From Avelusimicrobium sp963660385 (GTDB lineage: Bacteria > Elusimicrobiota > Elusimicrobia > Elusimicrobiales > Elusimicrobiaceae), in assembly GCA_963660385.1 (NCBI GenBank), contig CAVKWQ010000052.1:1-10757 (forward strand): DNA of 10,757 nucleotides, read 5' to 3'. The notes under the pieces are model-generated. The model did not search any database. It saw only the letters and a program-made list of their open reading frames with translations, and was not told the origin of the DNA. This document shows, in pieces, positions 4,534-10,757 of this stretch (position 1 is the stretch's first letter; each line of letters opens with the position of its first letter). Position numbers and translations under genes: made by a program.

Positions 4534-5706
4534 CTAGCGCAACTGAATCAGCGCAAAGTGCAGGTATTCCGTTTCCGGCATACCGATAAGCACCGGGTGG
4601 TCCTTGGCTTGTCCGCGCAGTTCCACCAGCACCGCCTTGCGGCCCGATTTGCTCACGCCTTGGCGGATAATATCCACAAACAGTTCGCGCGAAATGTGGT
4701 GCGAGCAGGTGGAAAACGCCAAGTATCCGCCCGTTTTAATGCCCTCTAAGGCCATTTTAACGAGTTTTACATAAAGCCCCACGGCCTGCGGAAGCGCCTT
4801 GCGGCTTTTGACAAAGGCGGGCGGGTCCAACAGCACCATATCGGGCTGGTCGGGCAATTCGCCTTTCTTCATCGCCGAGAGCAAGCGTTCGGCATCGTCG
4901 CGGTGGAAGACCACGCGGTCGGACACGCCGTTTAATTCCGCGTTGTTCTTGGCAAATTCTACCGCCGCGGCGGAAGAATCGCACCCCCACACTTGGTTGG
5001 CCCCGGCCAAGGCGGCCGTAATGCCAAAGGACCCAATGTAGGAATACAAATCAAGAACCAGTTTATCTTTAAAATACGGTTTTAAAAATTCGCGGTTTTC
5101 GCGCTGGTCAAAATAAAAGCCCGTCTTTTGTCCGCCGCGGATAGGCACAATATACTTTACGCCGTTTTCTTCAATTTCCACGGTTTCCGGCACTTCGCCG
5201 ATGATTTCGGGCGTATTAGTCAGCCCTTCCAACGCGCGGAAGGCGCTGTCGTTCTTGTAATAAATACCTTTGGGCTTAAAAATCTTTTGTACGGCTTTGG
5301 TAATTTCGGGCTTCAATTTTTCCATACCCGCCGTCAATACATCCATTACCAGCACGTCGCCGTAGCGGTCAATTACCAGGCCCGGCATATTGTCAGCCTC
5401 GCCATAGCACATACGACCATATTTGCGCACGCCGATTTCCTTGCGGTACGCATAGGCATTGTCCAAATTTTCAAATACAAAATCTTCCGGCAGTTCGCCC
5501 TCGCCTTTCATCAGCAGGCGCACGGCAATTAAACTATGCGGGTTAAAAAAACCAATCCCCACCTGTTTGCCCTCGTGGCTGATGACGCGCACCAAGGAGC
5601 CCGGTTCAATAGATGTATCCAAGCCGTCAATTTCGTTGGAAAAAACCCACCAATGGCCCGCGAGGAGCCGTCTTTCTTCTTTTGCTTTTAATTTAATTTC
5701 AGTCAT
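4534..5706 (-). CDS. rlmI: Class I SAM-dependent 23S rRNA methyltransferase, RlmI type
   Basis: A 390-residue protein of the RlmI/COG1092 family; E. coli RlmI makes 5-methylcytosine at C1962 of 23S rRNA and has 396 residues. Residues 2-70 look like the N-terminal PUA RNA-binding domain. DRYGD (113-117) and GQKTGFYFDQR (192-202) are typical of the middle domain. The methyltransferase core shows motif I LDLYSYIGSFG (218-228), DPPAF (294-298) and STCSHH (332-337), whose Cys334 is the likely catalytic cysteine. The frame is open 50 codons further upstream, inside pyrE, but that part is shadow-like. The ATG at 5706 is one base after the pyrE stop, and family members start here. The ribosome binding site is weak, so translation is probably coupled to pyrE. 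The exact target base is inferred from the family. Confidence 0.92.
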   Translation of the reverse strand: MTEIKLKAKEERRLLAGHWWVFSNEIDGLDTSIEPGSLVRVISHEGKQVGIGFFNPHSLIAVRLLMKGEGELPEDFVFENLDNAYAYRKEIGVRKYGRMCYGEADNMPGLVIDRYGDVLVMDVLTAGMEKLKPEITKAVQKIFKPKGIYYKNDSAFRALEGLTNTPEIIGEVPETVEIEENGVKYIVPIRGGQKTGFYFDQRENREFLKPYFKDKLVLDLYSYIGSFGITAALAGANQVWGCDSSAAAVEFAKNNAELNGVSDRVVFHRDDAERLLSAMKKGELPDQPDMVLLDPPAFVKSRKALPQAVGLYVKLVKMALEGIKTGGYLAFSTCSHHISRELFVDIIRQGVSKSGRKAVLVELRGQAKDHPVLIGMPETEYLHFALIQLR

Positions 5707-5707
5707 A

Positions 5708-6289
5708 TTAGTTTTTGGAAACCTCTTCCACCGGCGTAACCGGCAATTTGGCCGCGCACAGCGGGCATTCCTTGGCCGTAAAGGTTTGCATCGGGTAAGA
5801 GAGCAAAGAGCGAAGCGGCACGGACAAGGGCAAATACCCCATAGAGCGGTCCACAATCACACCCACGCCAATCACATTTCCACCCAGTTTGCCCACCAAG
5901 TCAATGGCCTTGTTAATTTTGCGGCCGGAAACGGCCACATCGTCCACGATGAGCACGTTTTCGCCCTCTTTTACGGTAAAGTTATGCTTTAAAATCATTT
6001 CGCCGTTATCATCGCGCGAGGCAAAAATAGCACGCACACCGCGGGCGCGGGCCACTTCCTGCGCCAAGACGGAATCGGACGGCGTAAGCGCCATAATGAC
6101 ATCGGCGTGTTTGGTAAATTTATCCGACAGCGCCCCCGCAATCTTCTGCGCCAAATTGGGGTGCTGCATTAACAGCGAGGTTTGAATATACGTCTGGCTG
6201 TGGAACCCCGACGGCATTACGAAATGTCCTTCTAAAATGGCGCCGTGTTCTTGCAACAGGCACAGTACGTCCATATTATTTCTTGGCAT
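5708..6289 (-). CDS. pyrE: Orotate phosphoribosyltransferase, Thermus-type PyrE
   Basis: A 193-residue type I phosphoribosyltransferase resembling the Thermus family of orotate phosphoribosyltransferases, which join orotate to PRPP to form OMP in pyrimidine synthesis. The opening MDVLCLLQEHGAILEGHF with a following SGFHS, the PRPP-binding segment VLIVDDVAVSGRK (112-124), GVGVIVDRS near 141-149 and the C-terminal CPLC (175-178) all fit that family. Unusual are LTPSDSVLA (68-76), where I would expect a glycine pair (as in PAIGG), and AVSGR in place of the usual VTTGE/G in the PRPP loop. The ATG at 6289 is chosen because AAGGAG lies six bases upstream (6296-6301); an in-frame ATG at 6322 lies inside the preceding gene. 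It overlaps the AsmA-like gene by 14 bases. Another PRTase substrate cannot be excluded. Confidence 0.83.
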   Translation of the reverse strand: MPRNNMDVLCLLQEHGAILEGHFVMPSGFHSQTYIQTSLLMQHPNLAQKIAGALSDKFTKHADVIMALTPSDSVLAQEVARARGVRAIFASRDDNGEMILKHNFTVKEGENVLIVDDVAVSGRKINKAIDLVGKLGGNVIGVGVIVDRSMGYLPLSVPLRSLLSYPMQTFTAKECPLCAAKLPVTPVEEVSKN

Positions 6290-8582
6290 TAAAATCTCCT
6301 TGGATAAATTTAGTTGCGGCACTAAAATCTGTCGGCACGCCCTTTTCCTGGGCGGCGCGGATGGTGTTGCCCGTTTTTTTGGCGCGCAGCATTTCCAGTT
6401 TGGGCTTTAACATTGACGACGACACCCGAAACGCCAAAGCCGGGTTGCCCGACTCATCCGTCAAGTTTTCAGCCAATGCCCCGGAACGCGAGGTATTGGT
6501 AAACATCGTCCATATTATGATATCAAAATTTTCGTCCACCCAGTTAGTCCACCCGCTGACCGCGGCCGAAAGCGTGGGCCCTACCGTGTAGGCGTTATTA
6601 ATTGTCATCGGCCCTTTGTTAAACTCCACCGAGGCGGCCATATCGGTAAACGGCACATCTTTAAGCACCTGCCCCACCTTAAAACTTCCCGCGCGCTCCA
6701 TACGGTGCATAATCAAAAACGGCTGAAACGTAATATTAAGCGCCTGCTGTTCCTCGGCCCATTTTTCCATTTGGTGGATAACGCCGCCCTCCAACCGCGC
6801 GTGCAAGGGGCCGGTGAGTTGCTTCATCCCGGCCTTAAAGCCCGTAAAATCAAACTCCGCGCTAAAACGGTTGCCGGACAAAACCTGCGTGGAAAAAGTA
6901 TCCGCCGTCAGCGTGCCCGCAAAGTTAGGCATAAAGCCGGGCAGGCGGTCGCGGAAGTTGCGCAACCACGCCAGTTGCCCATCCACCGGGGCCTTAAATT
7001 TACCGCCGTTTTTGGTAAGCGGCACAATCACGGTTACAAAGTCGCGCACCGTTTCTATAAACGCCATCGGGTCTAAATGTTTCCAATAAATAGAGGTGCG
7101 AATTTTGCGGCGGGCGCTTTTTAAATTTTTAACAGACAAATTCATTTTAAACGGCACGCCGTTTAACTCGCACGAAGCAATATTGGCGTACAGATTGCCC
7201 TTACGCCAACTGGCGCTTAAATTCACTTTATCAAATACCGAGCGGTCCACCGTAACTTTTCCCGCCGTTGTGGCGGCGTACAAATCGGCAAAGTCTTTTT
7301 TAGCCTGGAACTCGCCGGTAACATCGTCGGCCTTAAAGCCGTAGAGCAAGGCCGAAGCGTCTTTAACCTGTGCGGTAACGAGCGGGAGCGCGTACTTGCC
7401 GTCCGTATGCGTCAGGCGGCCCGATAAGGCCCCTTGGCCCGTTAGTTTATATTTAGCGATAAACGGATAATATTTTTCTTTCCCGGCCAAATTAAAGAAA
7501 TTGGTGGAAGCCTGCAAATCGGCCGCAAAGGGGGCTTTTTCAAAATCTACGGTGCCGGAAGCGGTCAGTTTTACGTCCGCCGCGTTGGCGGTTAATTGGG
7601 TTAGTTTTAACAGGCGGTAATCGTTTGTCAGCACACCCTTGGCCGTCAGGGTGGATTTCGGAAGGGAAAAACGGCCCTTTTCGGCGTGGAAGAGGGATAA
7701 ATCCTTATCCTCAAACGCGGGGACAGAGGCTTTTACATTAAAATAGGGCGTTCTTAAATTATCCAAATCCAGCAGAATATCCACGGGCTTTTGGAACAAA
7801 TACACTTGCGTACGCAAACTGCGCAGGGCAAAATTTTTCCACTCAAAATCTGCAAAATTGACGTGCCCCGTGCCCTTAATTTCCATATCGGAAATATTAT
7901 CCCCCCACTTGTTGCGCAGTACCATTTCCGCCGAAAAGCGCGAAAGTTCGTTAAAGCGAAGGCGCTCAAAATGCAAGTTGAGCCCATACACCGCGTGGGA
8001 GAGCCCGGCGGCCAAATCCTTGTAACTTACCACGCCGTTTTTGACCGTCCAGTCCTCTACGCTTACCGTAAATTTTTTGCCCGTCAGTTCGCTGGTATAG
8101 ACGGAGCGTTCCTCCGGCACGCGGATTTGCGGCATATTATATGTGCCGTCCGCTTTGCGCACCACGTTAAAGCGCGGCGCGTTCAAGGACACTTCGTCAA
8201 TAATTAACTGTTGGTTTAAAAGCGGAAGCAAATTAAAGCGCAAGGTTACCGAGTCCGCCGACACGAGCGCACGCCCCGGTTGTCCGTCCGTATCCAGCAC
8301 GGCAAAGCCCTTTAATTCAAGCGTATTAATAAACTTTAAATCCAGCGAGGAAATGACGACCGGGCGGTCCAGGCGGCGCTGCAATTCGTCCGTGATAATT
8401 TCGCTGATGTGCTGGGCGTTAAAGGTTTTTAAAAAAAGCAACCACAGCCCGGCGCAGATAAGCATCAAAAACATAGCGGTAAACAGCACCGTGCGCAAAC
8501 TTAAAATGCAGCACGATTTAAAAAACCGCCACAGCCAATGGAAAAATCCTTTCTTTTTTGTAGTTTTTTTATGCTTGCCCAT
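6276..8582 (-). CDS. AsmA-family protein (inner-membrane-anchored, periplasmic)
   Basis: A 768-residue protein. A lysine-rich N-terminus (residues 2-11) is followed by one strong membrane segment at about 31-51, giving an N-in topology with the remaining roughly 700 residues in the periplasm. Right after the anchor, HISEIITDELQRRLDRPV and the VLDTDGQP region match the start of AsmA/DUF748-like proteins. The rest is rich in short beta-strand-like repeats of the kind that build the long hydrophobic groove of AsmA and bridge-type lipid-transfer proteins. These proteins support outer-membrane lipid homeostasis, which points to a didermic cell. The start lies one base after the M50-like stop without a recognisable ribosome binding site, so coupled translation is likely. 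Function beyond the family is inference. Confidence 0.85.
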   Translation of the reverse strand: MGKHKKTTKKKGFFHWLWRFFKSCCILSLRTVLFTAMFLMLICAGLWLLFLKTFNAQHISEIITDELQRRLDRPVVISSLDLKFINTLELKGFAVLDTDGQPGRALVSADSVTLRFNLLPLLNQQLIIDEVSLNAPRFNVVRKADGTYNMPQIRVPEERSVYTSELTGKKFTVSVEDWTVKNGVVSYKDLAAGLSHAVYGLNLHFERLRFNELSRFSAEMVLRNKWGDNISDMEIKGTGHVNFADFEWKNFALRSLRTQVYLFQKPVDILLDLDNLRTPYFNVKASVPAFEDKDLSLFHAEKGRFSLPKSTLTAKGVLTNDYRLLKLTQLTANAADVKLTASGTVDFEKAPFAADLQASTNFFNLAGKEKYYPFIAKYKLTGQGALSGRLTHTDGKYALPLVTAQVKDASALLYGFKADDVTGEFQAKKDFADLYAATTAGKVTVDRSVFDKVNLSASWRKGNLYANIASCELNGVPFKMNLSVKNLKSARRKIRTSIYWKHLDPMAFIETVRDFVTVIVPLTKNGGKFKAPVDGQLAWLRNFRDRLPGFMPNFAGTLTADTFSTQVLSGNRFSAEFDFTGFKAGMKQLTGPLHARLEGGVIHQMEKWAEEQQALNITFQPFLIMHRMERAGSFKVGQVLKDVPFTDMAASVEFNKGPMTINNAYTVGPTLSAAVSGWTNWVDENFDIIIWTMFTNTSRSGALAENLTDESGNPALAFRVSSSMLKPKLEMLRAKKTGNTIRAAQEKGVPTDFSAATKFIQGDFNAKK

Positions 8583-8583
8583 A

Positions 8584-9276
8584 TTATTTGCCGGAGTTTA
8601 CAGCCTTCTCTATTATATAGTTTACTATAATTCGCCAGACATTGACGGTCCCGGCCAAGATATTTTTCCCCGCCGCCGTGAGCAGCACCACTTCCGGAAA
8701 CATTGCCTTTAACACCACCGCCAATACAACCAGGTTCGCCAGCGTAATCATCACGCCGGAAAACACTTTTCCGCCCGCTATTTTTAAATCGGGCTGGTCG
8801 GCCTCAAACAAGGTTTTAAAGGTTTGCACAAAGTGAAACGCGGTTAAAAAGCCGATAACAAACAAAAATATTTGGCGGTAGGGCGTTAAATCTACAAACA
8901 AATCCGTTATGGCATAGATAAGGGCCGCCGCAATCACATACAGCGGCACAAAATAGGGAGCCAGCACCACAAAAGCGTTGCAGTTGTCCATTTTCACGTA
9001 TCCGCTGTCCTGCCCGACGGATACGTCCTTAATGCGGTACCCGCACACAAGCGCGGCGAGGGCGTGCGTCATTTCGTGCCCAAAAACATACGGGCGGGAA
9101 AAGTTGTAATACCCGTAATGGATCCCGCAATAAATCAAAATCCCCAAAATAAAACTGACCGCCGCGCCGATATGGCCCAGTACGGAGCAGAAAATTTTGC
9201 CCGTTTCTACGAGCGTAAAAAACGCGGTGGGGAGCAAAACCAGTGCAAATAAAAATTTTACCGGGCGCCAAAGCAT
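8584..9276 (-). CDS. M50-like integral membrane metallopeptidase
   Basis: A 230-residue, mostly hydrophobic protein with about five or six membrane segments (near residues 8-22, 35-52, 108-125, 140-160, 185-200). HEMTH at 67-71 is a zinc-binding HExxH motif, with Glu68 as the likely catalytic base, followed by ALAALVCGY, as in M50/site-2-protease-like proteins. I cannot find a clear third zinc ligand of the usual NPDG or LDG type; the segment VLAPYFVPLY takes the place where such proteins often have a conserved proline. Activity is therefore uncertain. The ATG at 9276 shares one base with the ligase stop (TAATG) and has GGAG eight bases upstream. The frame extends 29 codons further but only within the preceding gene. 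Substrate unknown; the AsmA-like gene downstream hints at an envelope role. Confidence 0.75.
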   Translation of the reverse strand: MLWRPVKFLFALVLLPTAFFTLVETGKIFCSVLGHIGAAVSFILGILIYCGIHYGYYNFSRPYVFGHEMTHALAALVCGYRIKDVSVGQDSGYVKMDNCNAFVVLAPYFVPLYVIAAALIYAITDLFVDLTPYRQIFLFVIGFLTAFHFVQTFKTLFEADQPDLKIAGGKVFSGVMITLANLVVLAVVLKAMFPEVVLLTAAGKNILAGTVNVWRIIVNYIIEKAVNSGK

Positions 9277-9974
9277 TAAAATTTCTCCGTCCAGGCGGGG
9301 GTTTTGTATTGGGCATTGGCCAAGCGGCGCGCCGCGGAAATTAAGGCGGCGGAAGCCCCACACGGGCGCAAATCCGTCCCTAAAAAGGCACGAACCGCGC
9401 CAATAACGGCATTTTTATACAGGGGATTCGTGCGTCCGTCCGGCACTTGCAAGGAACCTTGGTACAGCACCGTTTGCCCAAAGCGGCGGATGGCTCCGCC
9501 CAAAATTTTATGTCCGTCCGCGGCCAGCAAATCGTTTTCCACCGGGTTTATAAAGCAGGCGTTGGCCGTATGGTTCACGCTGGGCGCATAGGCGGAAGCG
9601 GGCAAGGCCTTATCAAACGGCAAACTGCTTACCCCGCGCGCGGCGAGTTCCGCTAAAATAAAATGGTGAAATTTCTTATAAATTTCGCTTGGGCGGTCAG
9701 CGGACGAAAACATCAAGGAAAAGGTTAAATCGTCCCCGTGGAACACCACACCGCCACCCGTAGGCCGCCGGGCATACGGGCCCAAAAAGGCGCGCTCCGC
9801 GAGCGTGTTTTGCACTTCACGCACGAATTGGGAATAGCCAAACGTAACGGCCGGACCGTCCGTCCAGCGGTAAAAGCGCAGGGTGATTTCCTCCGGGCGT
9901 GTGCGCACCAGGCACTCGTCCAGCGCCATTTGTTCATACACGTTTAACGCCGGGGCGGACAAAAGTAAATTCAT
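9276..9974 (-). CDS. Lipoate/octanoate-protein ligase-like (LplA/LipM family)
   Basis: A 232-residue member of the biotin/lipoate A/B ligase fold, which attaches lipoate or octanoate to a lysine of acceptor proteins such as GcvH or 2-oxoacid dehydrogenase E2. Visible marks are MALDE (16-20), RRPTGGGVVFHGDDL (69-83), the substrate-binding loop, and GHKILGGA (154-161) with Lys156 as the conserved lysine, then a YQGSL segment. There is no C-terminal accessory domain, so it resembles LipM or the large part of a split LplA. I chose the ATG at 9974 because family proteins start near here. An ATG at 10022 with GGAGG eleven bases upstream is possible but would add 16 atypical residues. It opens a five-gene operon. 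No acceptor protein gene is in the window. Confidence 0.82.
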   Translation of the reverse strand: MNLLLSAPALNVYEQMALDECLVRTRPEEITLRFYRWTDGPAVTFGYSQFVREVQNTLAERAFLGPYARRPTGGGVVFHGDDLTFSLMFSSADRPSEIYKKFHHFILAELAARGVSSLPFDKALPASAYAPSVNHTANACFINPVENDLLAADGHKILGGAIRRFGQTVLYQGSLQVPDGRTNPLYKNAVIGAVRAFLGTDLRPCGASAALISAARRLANAQYKTPAWTEKF

Positions 9975-10000
9975 ATGATATATTTTACCAGTTCCAAGCC
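9975..10000 (-). promoter_or_regulatory. Weak promoter candidate before the ligase gene
   Basis: On the minus strand TAAAAT (9987-9982) lies seven bases before the start codon at 9974 and could be a -10 element; no good -35 is seen. No Shine-Dalgarno sequence lies within about 15 bases of this ATG. If the -10 is real, the transcript would begin at or next to the start codon and be leaderless. Confidence 0.25.
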
Positions 10001-10028
10001 TCCCTTTGGTACGCGGAAACATATTAGA

Positions 10029-10057
10029 AAAAACCTCCGCTTTTGGCGGAGGTTTTT
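10029..10057. terminator. Bidirectional terminator after the cysteine-rich gene
   Basis: CCTCCGC (10034-10040) pairs with GCGGAGG (10046-10052) around a five-base loop, with A run 10029-10033 and T run 10053-10057 extending the stem. On the minus strand it ends the transcript of the gene at the right edge, 19 bases past its stop codon, and so separates it from the ligase operon. Confidence 0.88.
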
Positions 10058-10076
10058 CCCTGTATTAAAAAACCAC

Positions 10077-10757
10077 TTATTCGGCTACACAGGTTAAAAT
10101 CTGCCCCGTGCCGCCAATCAACGGCTCATATTCAAAATCCCATTGCTCGCAAATTGCCCCGCAGTTATCGCCGTTTGTTCCTTCTCCGGGGTTTGGACAA
10201 CCCAAGGTATTAAAATAGGACATACTGCAAGCAGCCGAACCGTAGGTGGTAGAACACGGGCAATAGCAATGGCGATGCTCCAATTCAGGTCCGCAGCCCG
10301 TTAATTTGGCTGCCGTCTTTACGCAGGCAAAAGAGCAAGTGGACGAAGAGGAATCGCATTTATCCGCACAAATTTGGTCATTAGAAGAAGCAGTCGGGCA
10401 CGCTTCCACCCCATTATACGGGTTCGTATAAGAGGTCTTTGTTTTGCTCACATCGCCGGACCAACTCTTAATTTTTTTGCCCCAACCGCACATCCCAAAG
10501 TCATCGCCACAATTTTGTATTTGGACATTAGATTCTTGCGTAATACTATCTGCGTAAATATAATGAGCCCGGGACTCGCTATAATCAAAACTGTCTTTGC
10601 CATAACATTGGGTATTTGTTACTCCTCGGCTGCCACACACTTTGGCCGCTTGCACATCTTTAATCACCGCCTTAAACTTGTAAGAGTCCGGCGTTACTGC
10701 ATTTTTGCTCTTTAACAAAAACGAGGTATAGGTTTTGCCGTTTGTCTTTTTATTTCC
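10077..10757 (-). CDS. Cysteine-rich protein, partial (5' end outside window)
   Basis: The frame is open to the right edge, so only the last 226 residues are visible and the true start lies outside. It contains 18 cysteines, an even number, with clusters such as HCYCPC and pairs spaced three to ten apart, together with many Ser, Thr, Gly and Asn. There is no membrane segment in the visible part. This composition suggests a secreted or surface protein held together by disulfide bonds. I do not recognise the family. The spacing is not that of ferredoxins, because only CYCPC is close and the rest is scattered. In Elusimicrobiota it could be the C-terminal part of a large pilin-like or adhesin protein, but no prepilin signal can be seen here. 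A TTG at 10718 is in frame but has no ribosome binding site and is probably internal. A terminator follows the stop. Confidence 0.75.
   Translation of the reverse strand, partial: GNKKTNGKTYTSFLLKSKNAVTPDSYKFKAVIKDVQAAKVCGSRGVTNTQCYGKDSFDYSESRAHYIYADSITQESNVQIQNCGDDFGMCGWGKKIKSWSGDVSKTKTSYTNPYNGVEACPTASSNDQICADKCDSSSSTCSFACVKTAAKLTGCGPELEHRHCYCPCSTTYGSAACSMSYFNTLGCPNPGEGTNGDNCGAICEQWDFEYEPLIGGTGQILTCVAE

Noticed and set aside
5707..5856. N-terminal extension of the methyltransferase by 50 residues
   Set aside because: It lies inside pyrE in another frame, is rich in Arg and Cys like typical shadow translations, and the family starts at the ATG at 5706.

Overview
The window looks like chromosomal DNA of an anaerobic, didermic bacterium, most probably a gut member of the Elusimicrobiota. 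The main pointer is the type IV pilin-like gene: its N-terminus and its short, four-cysteine C-terminal part resemble the many orphan pilins I know from Elusimicrobium-type genomes. A ferredoxin-linked 2-oxoacid oxidoreductase fits an anaerobic amino-acid fermenter, and an AsmA-family protein fits a cell with an outer membrane. The phylum call is inference; no rRNA marker is present. All protein genes lie on the minus strand, and only a tRNA-Phe gene is on the plus strand.

Layout. 1-735 has no credible gene. It holds six short palindromes of one family in both orientations, a larger nested palindrome (485-589) and a GC-rich 11-mer repeated three times, then the terminator of the next operon. 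752-3427 (transcribed right to left) is a four-gene operon for a ferredoxin-dependent 2-oxoacid oxidoreductase, in the order ferredoxin, alpha, beta, gamma. 3645-3756 is a promoter plus tRNA-Phe(GAA), followed by a bidirectional terminator shared with the facing pilin gene. 3800-4267 is the pilin, preceded by a 266-base gene-less leader (4268-4533) dense in complementary segments. 4534-9974 is a tightly packed five-gene operon: lipoate/octanoate ligase-like protein, M50-like membrane metallopeptidase, AsmA-like protein, Thermus-type PyrE and an RlmI-type rRNA methyltransferase. Its genes overlap or are one base apart. A bidirectional terminator (10029-10057) separates it from a cysteine-rich protein gene that runs off the right edge.

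How the genes work together. The oxidoreductase subunits form one enzyme that makes acyl-CoA, CO2 and reduced ferredoxin from 2-oxoacids. The five-gene operon mixes cofactor attachment, envelope, pyrimidine and ribosome functions and shows no single pathway.

The most interesting object is the pilin leader. A three-way-junction-like element (4435-4502), two strong hairpins, a possible terminator with a crossing helix, and a segment (4324-4333) that could pair either with the junction or with codons 3-6 of the pilin together suggest a structured regulatory RNA. This is a hypothesis from base complementarity only.
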